DNA from: Plasmodiophora brassicae
Lineage: Eukaryota; Endomyxa: Phytomyxea; Phytomyxea; Plasmodiophorida
Assembly: GCA_036867785.1 (NCBI GenBank)
Contig: CP145409.1
Coordinates: 1,612,001 to 1,676,000 of the forward strand
DNA: 64,000 bases
Direction of reading: 5' to 3'
The position numbers and the translations under genes are program-made. This document shows, piece after piece, positions 36,501 to 46,605 of the stretch. The notes under the pieces are model-generated. The model ran no database searches. It was not told the DNA's origin and saw nothing but the letters and a program-made list of their open reading frames with translations. Positions within the stretch are counted from its first letter, which is position 1. Every line of letters starts with the position of its first letter.

Positions 36501-38769
36501 CGCCCGTTCTTCAAGCGCATCGCCGATCAGCTCGTGCAGGCCGGGCGCTTCCGCGACGCCGAACGCCAGTACGTCCAGGGCGGCATGCCGCTGACGGCCG
36601 TCCAGATGTGGCTGTCGCAGGGCGCGCTGGACGACGCGCATCGCGTCGCGGTCGGGTCGCTGAGCGACGCCGAGATCCGGTCGGCGTACACGGCGCAGGC
36701 GCGCGCGTTGATGGCGTCGGGCGACCTGTCGTCCGCCGAGCGCCTGTTCGTCAGCATGGGCGACCCGATGCAGGCGGCCGACATGTACAGGCAGGCGGGC
36801 CGGCAGGACGACCTGCTGCGCGTCATCCAGCGGCACCGCCCGGACCTGCTGCAGGAGACGCACGCGCGCCTGGCGCAGGACGCGGTGCAGTCCGCGAACT
36901 ACGCGACGGCCGAGGCGCACCTCGTGAAGTGCGGGCAGTGGAAGGCGGCCGTCGACATGTACAGGGAGCGCGCCAGCTGGGACGACGCGATGCGCGTCGC
37001 GAAACAGCACGGCGGCCAGGCGGCGTACGAGGTCGTCGCCTGCGCGTACGCGTCGCGTCTGGCGCCGGACGCGTCGATCGCGTTCCTCGTGTCGCGTGGG
37101 CTCGTCGACCGCGCCGTCGACGCCGCCCTCGAGCGGCACGACTTCGCCGAGGCGTTCCGGATCGGGGCGGCGGCCGCGCCCGGCAAGCTGTCCGACGTGC
37201 ACCTGCAGCTGGCCATGTCGCTGGAGGACGACGGGCGGTTCGACCAGGCGGAGACCGAGTTCGTGGCGGCCGGCAAGCCGCGCGAAGCGATCGACATGTG
37301 GATGCACCAGCAGGAATGGGCGCGCGCGTTGCAGGTCGCGCAGGCGCACGACGCCGGCGCCGTCAACGACGTCCATGTCGCGCACGGCGCCGCCCGTGAA
37401 CAACGCCAGGTCGGCACTCTCGAGCGCGCGCGCGCCCCCTCGCCCAACGTGCGCTGACGTGTGCGGCCCCAGGAGCGCCCAGCGGCGGAGGCGCTGTACG
37501 TGGCCGGCGGGCGCGTGGACCTGGCCGTGACGATGTACAGGAACGCGAGGATGTGGGACGAGGCGGTGCGCTGCGCCAAGGCCAGTGGGCGACCCGACCT
37601 GGTCGCCGACCTGCCGGCCACGCGGCCACAGGGCGTGCCCGTCCCGGCGACGCCGGTCGCCGTCGTCGTGCAGCCCGTGCTGATCCCCAGCGCCGTCGTC
37701 CAGGCGCCGGATGCTGTTGCTGCGACACACCCGGTCCCGGCGAGCGCCGACGCCCAGCTGGAGGCGCTGGCCGCCCGGGGCGACTGGCCCCAGGTCTACC
37801 AGCTCGTAAGCGGCGTGTGCGCCTTGTCCGCGCTGGGCACTGATATTCGACGGGTGGTAGGCGACGGGCGCGAACATCGCCAAGTACGCCATGGTGCACG
37901 TGCAGAAGCTGGTGCGGGCGTCCGCCTGGCAGGACGCGGTGCAGGTCCTGCTCGAGCACGGCATCCCGCCGGGCGTGGAGCACGCCCCGTTGTACAAGCA
38001 CCTGGCCCGGCAGGTGATCCAGGGCGCCATGACGCCGGCGTCGGGGTCCGACGCGGGCGCCGGCACGTTACGCGCGTTCCTGGAGCAGGTCGTCCTGCCG
38101 GGCGCCGCCCTGGCGCCCGGGTCGCCGGACCACGCCGAGATCACGCGCCTGGCGTTCATCGCCCACCTGCTGGCGGTTCGTGCCAAGGCGGACGCGATGG
38201 GCCTGAAGCGGGTGGTCGCGAAGATCGCGGTCGCTCTGCTGAGGTACGTCGGGGAGGTGCCCGTGGACAAGGCGTTCTACGAGGCGGGCAAGGCGTGCGA
38301 GGCCGCCGACTGGTCCAACATGGCGTTCGTGTTCTACAACCGGTTCGTCGACATCTGCGACCTGGTCGACGACCCGGACCACGGCGACGTGGACAACGCC
38401 GACTTCCTGGAGACGGACATCCCGGCCCCGAACCAGATCGCGATGCCGACCGACCTGTCGTACACGACGGACGCCCGGGAGCGGATCCGGGACTGGGTCC
38501 TGGAGACGGCCATGAGCAACACGAACAGCCAGGCGCTGACGCAGAGGACGTGCGAGTCGTGCGGGACGCGAACGTACACGGCGACGCTGGAGTGCCATGG
38601 CTGTCACCGGCGCCTGCCGCCGTGCATCGTCACCGGGTACCCGGTCCTCGACAGCAGCAAGGTCGAATGCGGCGCGTGCCACAAGCTGGCCAATCGCGAC
38701 GACTGGAACCGGTTCGTCACCAAGGCCAAGGCGTGCCCCTGGTGCGGGTCCGACGCTAAACCGTTCTGA
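33552..38769 (+). CDS. IFT172: IFT172, intraflagellar transport IFT-B subunit
   Basis: Peripheral IFT-B component linking the anterograde train to turnaround at the ciliary tip. It starts MQLRYLKSIRDAAGD, with TSDRQILLFDDAGTQRDRFS and IEFSPDSTKLAVAQTDN (first of two WD40 propellers), YTITAVQWKADGSRL and FGNDNVIGSCRTEHAS. Long TPR-like helical repeats follow (WENALAIAEARGY, EMWGDHLATLGHWDAASNHF, HRPDLLQETHARLAQ, MSLEDDGRFDQAETEF), then VPVDKAFYEAGKACEAADWSNMAF near the C-terminus. Introns lie near 33753-33812, 35000-35080, 35550-35600, 37400-37470 and 37805-37880. The estimated length is about 1,650 residues against about 1,750 in animals; much of the shortfall is a region replaced by a Pro/Val-rich linker at about 37620-37740. 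The last 70 residues have four Cys-x2-Cys pairs. Confidence 0.95.
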
Positions 38770-39009
38770 CTGGGCGTTCGTGAGCGCGTAATATATGACC
38801 GGGCAAGGGGGGCACCATGTTATGACGGTGTTGGCATGCGCCTGCCTGGTTCTCTCATCCTGCCCCGGGCGCGGCGTGCCTCGGCACTTGACTCACGATG
38901 AGGAGGAGCGCGTGCCCTGGGGGCGTCCGTGATCGAGTTCGTCAGTCCACTGTCTCGTCAGCGACATTTCCCAAAGGCGGCAATTGCCAGTTGGAGGCGT
39001 CTGGCCACA

Positions 39010-39732
39010 ATGTCGACGACGGCTGCGGTGTTCATGGTCGCCTTGTTTTCGCTGGCGTCGGGAGACAGCCTGTACAAGAAGTACACGTCGCAGCCGCCTC
39101 GGTTAGAAACGATAACGGGGGTACACGTAGTCGGCGCTTCGATGTGTTGAGTCGGTGCCACGACAGGCAAGACGGCCGGTGCGGGCCATTCTTCGGCGGG
39201 GCCGGATGCTGGCAAGCCAGCCACTGCAGTGACTTTGGTAATGCCCGACCACGAGCGCACCTCGTTGCCGTATCGCCTGGTGGTGACGGTTCGGCGTCCA
39301 GGTTGGTGCCACCCGATCGACAACACGACGCTGACGACCTGGGTCGGCAACTTCCACTACGACGGCCAGATGCAGAACCTGGGCAACTGTATGGACCTGC
39401 CCGGCAACAGCAACGGGGCGTGCAACATTGCGATGCCGGCCGGTGCCATGCCGGGCACCATGTGCTGCGATATGTTCATCTCACACTTCCATGGCCATTA
39501 CTGTGCGTTCAGCCCGCCCGACATGGACGTCTGCCACGTCGACACCAACTTCAACGACGCCGTGCCGACGCTCGCAACGCCGGGCCCAACGCCAGCGGCA
39601 ACGAATGGTGGCGGTGCAACGCCAAAGCCGACTCCCGCGGCAGATTCCCGAGTGTCAACGTCGTCGGCCCAGACGGCGCTGCCGACCGTGCTTGTCGTCG
39701 CGGTCGCCATGCTGTACGTGATTGCTCTGTAG
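39010..39732 (+). CDS. GPI-anchored protein with hevein-like chitin-binding domain
   Basis: Starts MSTTAAVFMVALFSLASGDS, a signal peptide. Two introns (about 39118-39163 and 39237-39301) give the spliced stretch DGRCGPFFGGAGCWQASHC followed by SDFGWCHP, which has the C-G-P...G-G...C...C-S...G-x-C spacing of type 1 chitin-binding (hevein) domains. A second Cys-rich region follows (NFHYDGQMQNLGNCMDLPGN, CCDMFISHFHGHYCAF), then a Pro/Thr-rich stalk. It ends in a hydrophobic tail (ALPTVLVVAVAMLYVIAL) right at the C-terminus preceded by Ser-Ser-Ala, typical of GPI attachment. It probably sits on the cell surface or cyst wall and binds GlcNAc polymers. Confidence 0.7.
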
Positions 39733-39804
39733 ATAAAGAAGCGGCATTGCTCTTCTGCGACGCTTGGAACGATGCGTAAAGCGCCGTTTGACACAAACGA
39801 CACT

Positions 39805-41462
39805 TTACTTGAATACGTTATCGTCGTCACCGATGTCTGAGCCAGCAGGCGTCACATCGTCCATGTCGAACTCGGTCAGCTCCAGGTTGAGCTTCTCGTA
39901 GTGGGCTGCCCGCCGGGCGTCTGCAAAGACAAGAGTCAGATCCCATGCTCTGTTGCAGTGTGGGACAGGTGCGACGCACCATGGTATCGGACCCAGTTGT
40001 ACCCAGCGATCCCTACACGACTGTCAGACCCGGCTCGTCGATACCCGTGACGGCAGCACTAGACCGACCGACAAGAGACAGGACGCATCCGAAAACGTTA
40101 ACGATGGACGGTCTGAAATCAAATAAAGCCGAGGAGACGATGATCACGATGATCAGTTTGAACACTCCGGCGACGCAGAGGGACAGCGCCGACGACCACT
40201 GGACGACGATCAATTCCGACATGTTCAACAGAAACGCCAAACCGGATCCGATCAACAGCATTGAAAGCGTTGACAGAATCACATCTGACGGTGGGTGCGT
40301 TAGGAGAGGCGACGTTGGCGAGTGCTACGAATGGGAGAACCCTACCTGAGGATACCCAAGAGGAATGTACCAGTTCGCTCCATTCGAACCAGAACAAGGG
40401 AATCAGCAGGGAGATGACAGCGCTTGACGTCATGTACATGAGCGACAGCGTCGGATGGATATGGTCGCGTCCCTTCATCAGCATCTGTAACAGGACAAGC
40501 TTTGCAGCGCCTACGTCTCATGAACGTCAGACCCAGGTCCGTTCGTGGAACGGGTTTCCCATTACCACATACTGCCGCACCAGCAGCTGCCACGATTGCG
40601 GTGAACCGCAGGCGAAATTCGCCAAACGTCGTTAGCACAATTCCCAGCGACAATAGCAGAATCACGGCCACCTTGCGCCGCGAGAGAGTCTCTTGGTGCA
40701 TCGCAACGCCTGCAGCAAGAACCAGTAGAGGTACACCAGACTTCACGACTAGAAGCTCGTATCAGGCCAATATATCGGCCACGGGACGCAGCGCGGCCGA
40801 CAAACGCACCCTCAGTCAATGCGACGGAGGACAATCGGAACGCGAGGTTCGTCAGCGTGATATCGAACCTAGCCCCGATGGTTAGAGCCATATATGGGCG
40901 GCTCGCAAACAAGCACCGATACCCGAGAAGAGCACCGAGCGGCAGCAGCTGCCTGTAGTAGATCGACCAGGTGATCCTTCCGGGCCAGAACCGCGAACTT
41001 GTAACCAGCGACGACTTCCTCAGGAACGCGTAACAGTAGGCGGCCGAGAGCAGGCAGTTGCTTATAGAATGAACCTGTGTGACCAATGTCAATGCGTCTG
41101 CGTTGCGATTCGGTTGGGATAGCGTTTACAGACGAATATCATTGTGATTTCAAATTTGAACCCCCTGGGGGACACAAATGTCAGTCGCGCGCGTACAGGC
41201 CGGCACCCTGGCACGCGCATCGTGACCTGTACGACAGCACCATCTTGTTGTAGAACGTGATCAGGACGCCGACGGTGATGTAGAACAGGACGGCGACGGC
41301 CATCTTCCACACGGGGCGCATGGCGTGCGCGAGCGCGGCCGACGATCGGACCCGGTCGACGGCCGGTGCGCGCGGGCTCGCCGGACTCCCCGGCGCCGCC
41401 TGCGTCGCTGTCGACCCCAACGCCGACGACGACCTGCCCGACAGCACCGGCCGGTTCTTCAT
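39805..41462 (-). CDS. SLC35C2-like transporter of the TPT/nucleotide-sugar family
   Basis: Multi-helix Golgi/secretory membrane transporter. From MKNRPVLSGRSSS the first helix is MAVAVLFYITVGVLITFYNKM. Later exons give VTQVHSISNCLLSAAYCY, LDITLTNLAFRLSSVALTE, KSGVPLLVLAAGVAM, VILLLSLGIVLTTFGEF, LVLLQMLMKG, and WSSALSLCVAGVFKLIIVIIVSSALF, in the order of SLC35C2. An acidic tail ends DDDNVFK at 39805. Introns are short and partly inferred (for example near 41220, 40840-40740, 40560-40500, 40390-40300 and 39985-39925). SLC35C2 is associated with fucosylation in animals; the substrate here cannot be read from sequence. A downstream ATG (MRPVWKMAV) is an alternative start. Confidence 0.75.
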
Positions 41463-41700
41463 AGCACCACCACCGGACACCTCATCCGGTGGCGACGACG
41501 AACCAAAATGGAACCAATTCCACGTCTGAACGCGTCGGGGCCACACTGTAACAGCTGACTGCATCGCGCGCCCACGCCAAACAAAAAGGGCACTTCATAT
41601 CGGCCCGATTTTTGGGGGTGCCGTGGACTGTAACGACGATTCCGACGTGCAGCTTCCTCTCTCTCGGTTCATTTATCAAATGGGGGGTGTTGCGGGTGGC

Positions 41701-41722
41701 GGGGGGGGGGGGGGGGGGGGGG
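41701..41722. repeat. Homopolymer of 22 G
   Basis: An uninterrupted run of 22 G on the plus strand, so C22 in the transcript of the EF-hand gene, beginning a few bases after its stop at 41728. The neighbourhood is also G-rich. The true length may differ because such runs are hard to sequence. Confidence 0.9.
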
Positions 41723-41727
41723 CCGGG

Positions 41728-42711
41728 TCAGTGCTCGATGCCGTACAGGTCGTTGACGAAGTCGCCGTAGGCGATGCGCCCGGACCCGTCGGTGACGTGC
41801 GCCTGGAACAGGGCGGCGCCCTCCTTGTCGGGCATCAGGATGCCGAAGCGCTCCAGGGCGCGCGTCCACTCGTCGGCGTCGACGGTACCCGTGTCGTCGA
41901 GGTCGAAATGCCGGAAGACGCGCGTCAGCGTGTACGCTTCCGATTCGGATCCGCGCGTCTTTTGCCGAACCTTCTCTTTGAGGACCTGGGCGACCGATGC
42001 GAGATAGGCCGGGTCGATCTCGCCGCCCTCCCGTCGCTGGAAATGGTGGACGCCTTTGTCCTCGACGCTGAATACGTACGCGATCTCTTTGACGAACTGG
42101 TCGTCGTCGGGCGTGCTGGCTCCGACGAATGTGAACAGCCCATGGAACGCATCGCGATCCAGCGTGCCATCCTGGGCGAATGCCTGCAGGTTCTCAATGA
42201 ACTCGGCCTTGATGCGAGCGGCCGACATGGCGCCGGCCAGCACCAGTGGATGCCGGTCCGCACGGAACCGCTCGAGGGCGGCCTGAGCCGTCACGGCCGT
42301 CGTCCCCGGCCGCAACAGCTCATGGAACAAGTCGTCCACGATCCGCGCCCGCGTGCCGTTTAGCCGCCCGGCAACGTCGCTGACGAACGCGTTTATATCG
42401 ACGGATCGTGTCCGAGTGGGATCGTATCGTCGGGCCAGCGATGTCATCTGGGGCCGGGTCAGGAAGATGCCCGACCTGCCCAGGACGACTTCGAACTCCT
42501 GTCCAGAGGTATCGCGCGTCAGACGCTTTCCGCTTCTTCCGCTGGACGCTCGTCTTACGGCGTAGTTCAGGAGACCGCGTCCATCGCGATCGGCCTCACG
42601 CAACGCCTTGTGCAACTGGACGAAAGCAGCGGCGCCTTTGCCGGCCAGCACCGCACGCACCTGCTTGACCAGGGCCTGGACCTGGGCCGCCGCCGCGTTA
42701 GGCGACGTCAT
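41728..42711 (-). CDS. EF-hand protein, calcyphosin-like
   Basis: About 307 residues after removal of an in-frame 60-base intron (GTAAGA...ACAG near 42560-42500), which joins GRGLLNYA to EFEVVLGRSGIFLT as in EF-hand proteins of the calcyphosine type. Clear calcium loops include DLDDTGTVDADEW near the C-terminus and a final loop in VTDGSGRIAYGDFVNDLYG; the first loop, DRDGRGLLNY, is near-canonical. The middle loops are degenerate. Related proteins are often ciliary, but the sequence does not show this. It is divergent from the TatD cluster, about 150 bases away. Confidence 0.8.
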   Translation of the reverse strand: MTSPNAAAAQVQALVKQVRAVLAGKGAAAFVQLHKALREADRDGRGLLNYAVRRASSGRSGKRLTRDTSGQEFEVVLGRSGIFLTRPQMTSLARRYDPTRTRSVDINAFVSDVAGRLNGTRARIVDDLFHELLRPGTTAVTAQAALERFRADRHPLVLAGAMSAARIKAEFIENLQAFAQDGTLDRDAFHGLFTFVGASTPDDDQFVKEIAYVFSVEDKGVHHFQRREGGEIDPAYLASVAQVLKEKVRQKTRGSESEAYTLTRVFRHFDLDDTGTVDADEWTRALERFGILMPDKEGAALFQAHVTDGSGRIAYGDFVNDLYGIEH

Positions 42712-42861
42712 CGATGCGCACTATGCGATCGCCCGCTCGTACTCCATGGATGAACTCACCCGACTAATCAGGGCCCGGATACCGATCAGGGCTATGGTTC
42801 GTATCGGTGCCGTGCGGTGCGACGCCGCAGCCGCCGCCATTTCCATCGCGCGGTCGGCGTC

Positions 42862-43897
42862 ATGGCGATGAACGTCAGCCGAAACCGGCTGGGCACGCGC
42901 GTGAAACGGGCAGTGCCGTTACCGTTGACGTCGCCGATGTTTGACGTTGGCGCCAACCTGACGAGCGCGAAGATCAAGAACAAGGGCGAGGTGCTGAGCC
43001 GCGCGAAACAGGCCGGTGTGTCGCATGCCGTCGTCATATCAACGACGCTGGACGAATCCAGGAAGTCGATGCGGTTCTGCCGGCGTTACCAGGCGGGCGA
43101 CGGTCCGGTCCTGGGGTGCACGATCGGCTGTCATCCGAACTCGGCCGGGGCGCACGTCAACTGCTCGATCCGGAACATGTCGCTGGAACAGATCGTGGCC
43201 AAGTTCCGCGACCTGATCGACAGGGACCCAGGCGTCGCCGTCGCCGTCGGCGAATGCGGCCTGGATTACGTGTACGACTTCTCGCTGCCCGAGGACCAGC
43301 TCAGTATCCTATCCGCCCAGCTCGAACTCAGTATCCAGACCGGTCTGCCCCTATTCCTCCACGTAACGTGTCGCGCTGACCAACACGAAACGCATCGACT
43401 GAACGAGTCGTCGTCGTCGTCTATAGTTAAGGGGGCCCGTCCACGATGATTTCTGCATCGCCCTGGACGCGTTCGGACGGGAACGACAGTGGCGTGGGGT
43501 CATTCACTGCTACAGCGACGAGGACCCTGACCATGTGGACAAGTACCTGTCCTACGGGTTCTCGTTCGGCCTCAGTGGGATCATTTGTGACGACAAGGCC
43601 GACAGGGCTCAGCGCCTGCAGGAGATCATCCCAGACATGCCGCTCGATCGAATCCTGATCCAGTCTGTATCGCCGTTCCTGCTGCCCAAGAACATGGACC
43701 GGAAAGCGTACCTGCCGCGTCCGTCTCTCAACGAGCCCGCCTTCCTGTCGTACGTCGCGACCAAAGCCGCCGAATGCTACACGCTGGCCGGCGTCAAGAT
43801 GTCACCCCACGAGGTCGCCCTGCACACCACCCGTAACGCCCACGCCCTGTTCAACATGGGCGGCGCTCCCGTCCAACCCGAGCCCGTCCCGCCATAA
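42862..43897 (+). CDS. TatD-family protein A (active site partly lost)
   Basis: TIM-barrel metal-dependent nuclease family. It has MFDVGANLTSAKIK, GCTIGCHPNSAG, VAVGECGLDYVYDFSLPEDQ, LPLFLHV, then after an intron HDDFCIALDAFGRERQWRGVIHCYSD and YLSYGFSFGLSG. The usual late metal-binding motif (ETDAPY in copy B) reads QSVSPF here, so the catalytic Asp is missing. The C-terminal helix motif VALHTTRNAHALF is kept. The intron falls after the LH of LFLH, the same place and phase as in copies B and C. ATGs at 42862 and at 42868 are both possible starts. Confidence 0.88.
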
Positions 43898-44085
43898 ACA
43901 CCAGTCGGGTTCGGCTTGGACAGCGCAACGGTCCAGGCAGTGGACGACCGGTGCCGCATTGAGTGTGATGCACACGGTCACCTTGACGCAACGAGGGGAA
44001 CGCCGCGCAAACAGGTTCGTTCGAGACGTGATGCGGTTCATCCCAGGAAGGGTGGGTCGGAAATAGGCTATCAAAGCGCGTCGCG

Positions 44086-45032
44086 ATGGCGGCGGCAACG
44101 CGGCGGTCGGTGCCGGCGGCGTTGGCGTCGCCCCTGATCGATATCGGGGCGAACCTGACGAGCTCCAAGCTGAAGCACACGGCAGACCTTCTGGAGCGGG
44201 CGGCGCAGGCGGGCGTCTCGCACATCATTGTCACGGGGACGTCGCTGGCCGAATCGGAGCACGCGATCCGGTTGTGTCGCGCGTTCGCGGGCGCCGGCCG
44301 CCGCCCGCGCCTGTATTGCACGGTCGGGTGCCATCCGCACGAGGCGACCAGGCACGCTGCGACGCTCGGCGCGGTCATTGCCCGGTTCCGCCAGCTGATC
44401 GACGACAATCGCGACGTTGTCGTGGCCGTCGGCGAGTGTGGCCTCGACTACGACAGGAATTTCTCGACGCCGTCTGACCAGCAGGCCGTCCTCGCCGCCC
44501 AGCTCGATCTGAGCATCGCCTGCGACCTGCCTCTCTTCCTCCATGTTCGTTACGCGCGCGTTCACGTCGGCATCGTCGTCTCCGCCTCACCGTCTTCGTT
44601 GTTCAGGCACGTGGCGACGCGCACGACGACCTCTGCAGCGCGTTCGGCCAGCGATCGTGGCGCGGCGTCGTCCACTGCTACACCGACGACGACCGAGCGC
44701 ACCTGCAGCGGTACCTGTCGTACGGGTTCTCCATCGGCATCACCGGCTGGGTCTGCGATGAACGCCCGGGACGCGGCAAGGCCCTGCAGGACATCATCAG
44801 TGAGATCCCGATCGGCCGCCTCCTGATCGAGACCGACGCGCCGTACCTGATCCCGAGGAACATCCCGAAAGGCGACCTGCACCCGCGCCCGAAACAGAAC
44901 GAACCCGCCCTGCTGTCGTACGTCGCCCGGAAAGTTGCCGAATGCTACCAGGCGTTCACCGCCGACGACATCGCGCTGCACACGACACGAAACGCCAAGG
45001 CGCTGTTCTGCCTGGCCGATGCCGACGATTAA
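44086..45032 (+). CDS. TatD-family DNase B (intact active site)
   Basis: The best conserved of three tandem copies: LIDIGANLTSSKLK, YCTVGCHPHEATR, VVAVGECGLDYDRNFSTPSDQ (metal-binding Glu), LPLFLH, HDDLCSAF, SWRGVVHCYTDDD (His), GITGWVCDERPG, LLIETDAPYLIPRN (Asp) and HTTRNAKALF. As in animal TATDN1-type proteins, the bacterial HxH at the start is replaced by IDIGANLT. The intron after LFLH (about 44545-44608) is in the same position as in A and C. TatD nucleases act in DNA repair and apoptotic DNA degradation as 3'-5' exonucleases. Confidence 0.9.
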
Positions 45033-45083
45033 AGCCGCTTCAGCAGTCGAGAGGGTCGCGCAGCAGCGGCGATCATGTGAGGG

Positions 45084-45230
45084 CAACGTCTGTGTGCAGC
45101 TCCCGAAAGTGCGTCGGTAATGAAAGGGCGACGAGGTCAACGTGTGTGTGCAGCTCCCGAAAGTGCGTCTGTAGTGAAAGGGCGCGCAGCAGCGCAGCGC
45201 GAAAGTGCAGCTCGGAAAAGTGCGACCGTG
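45084..45230. repeat. 54-base tandem repeat between TatD B and C
   Basis: Two copies (45084-45137 and 45138-45190) share TGTGTGCAGCTCCCGAAAGT and a following TGAAAGGGCG. A third, degenerate piece with GCAGCTCGGAAAAGTGCG follows to about 45230. The repeat fills the gap between two genes and is not coding. Confidence 0.8.
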
Positions 45231-45284
45231 GGCCCGTTGGCCAGTCGGTTCGCACGACGGCGGCGCGGCGCCCGCATTGTATGA

Positions 45285-46301
45285 TTGATGGGGTCAGCGG
45301 CGTGGCGGTCGGCGCGGAAGGCGGTGCCGTCGTCGCTGGGGGCGCCGCTGGTCGACGTCGGCGTCCTGCTGGGGCACCCGAGGTTGAAGCTGAAGCACGA
45401 GATCGTGGATCGCGCCGCGCTGGCCGGCGTCAGCCACATGGTCATCGTGTCCGGGTCGCTGAAGGAGTCCAGGCAGGTGATTAAGCTGTGCCGGACGCTG
45501 GAGGACGCGGGCACCCGTGTCCTGTGCGCCGTCGGCTGCTCGCCGAACGACGCCGCCAGACATTCCCATGGCCGACTGAACATGTCGCTGCTGGAGGCCA
45601 TGGACCAGTACTGCGAACTGGTCGGCGGCAACAGCGACGTCGTCGTGGCCGTCGGCGAGACTGGCCTCGACTACGACGGGCGCGAATCGGCCCCGATCGA
45701 CCAGATGAACGCCATGGCCGCGTTCCTGGAGCTCAGCATCCAGGCGAACCTGCCCGCCATCCTTCACGTACGTTTCCGCTCGTAGTGTATGACGGCGGCG
45801 GCGGCGGTAACGACGCTCGTACAGGTCAAGGACGATGCGCACGACGATTTCTGCAAGGTGATGGATTCGTTCGGGCCGAGGCAATGGCGCGGCGTCATGC
45901 ACTGCTACACAGACAACAATGAGGCGCACCTGGAGAAGTACCTGTCGTACGGCCTGTCGATCGGCATCTGTGGCTGGGTCACCGACGAACGACCCGGCCG
46001 AGGGAAGGCGCAGCAGAAGCTGATTCGGGAGATCCCGCTGGACCGGATCATGATCGAGAGCCTGGCGCCGCACATGATCCCGAGGAACATCAGGCGGTAC
46101 GACTTCGTGCCCCGGATCAAGATCTGCGAGCCGTCGGTCGTGTCGTACATCGCCCGGAAGGTTGCACAGTGCTACAGGGACGCCGGGATCACCATGTCGG
46201 TCGACGACATCGCGAGACACACGACCCGCAACGCCATGGCCATGTTCAACCTACCGGCGGCGAAATGCGACCAACCGTCGGACGATGACGCTGACGATTG
46301 A
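45285..46301 (+). CDS. TatD-family protein C (active site partly lost)
   Basis: Third tandem copy. VDVGVLLGHPRLK, CAVGCSPNDAAR, VVAVGETGLDYDGRE, LPAILH, intron (45769-45825, GTACGT...ACAG), HDDFCKVMDSFGPRQWRGVMHCYTD, GICGWVTDERPG and RHTTRNAMAMF are all recognisable. The catalytic ETDAPY of copy B is ESLAPH here, so the metal-binding Asp is Leu, while the nearby Glu and the IPRN that follows are kept. It ends in an acidic tail (SDDDADD). It is more like B than A around the metal site, so A and C seem to have lost the Asp independently. Confidence 0.88.
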
Positions 46302-46605
46302 CACGGCTGCCGTTATTAGCAAAGGTATATATCCCGCCACAGTTTCTGGCTGATTGGGTGTGGGTCGATTTCCCTGTACGGCGGTGGCGGTTCATCAACA
46401 GGAGCAGTGAGGTCAATGCCGATGTAGACGATCGGGTCGTGGAGCGATACGGCGCGCGCGTGACCGAAGCGTGCTTATGCACAAGTTGTCACGAGGTCTG
46501 TCATCGCGGGGGCTTTCACGCCCCGACGTTGTGGAACCCGGCGAGATCAACCAGAAGCGTGTTGCTGTTATTATTTGCAACGGGGTGCTACGCCTGCGAC
46601 GACGG
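46302..46605. other. Gap after TatD C
   Basis: About 300 bases that separate two convergent genes. A TATATAT stretch lies at about 46325. No coding region was recognised. Confidence 0.3.

Noticed and set aside
34968-38270. An open frame of 1100 codons on the minus strand.
   Set aside because: It lies exactly antisense to IFT172, whose homology is unmistakable. Strong third-position GC bias opens the opposite strand; the minus translation is Arg/Val-rich with no domain.
42862-46301. Absence of the HxH motif in TatD copies as evidence of inactivity.
   Set aside because: TATDN1-type proteins naturally have DIGxNLT at this place, so only the loss of the later Asp in A and C was used.
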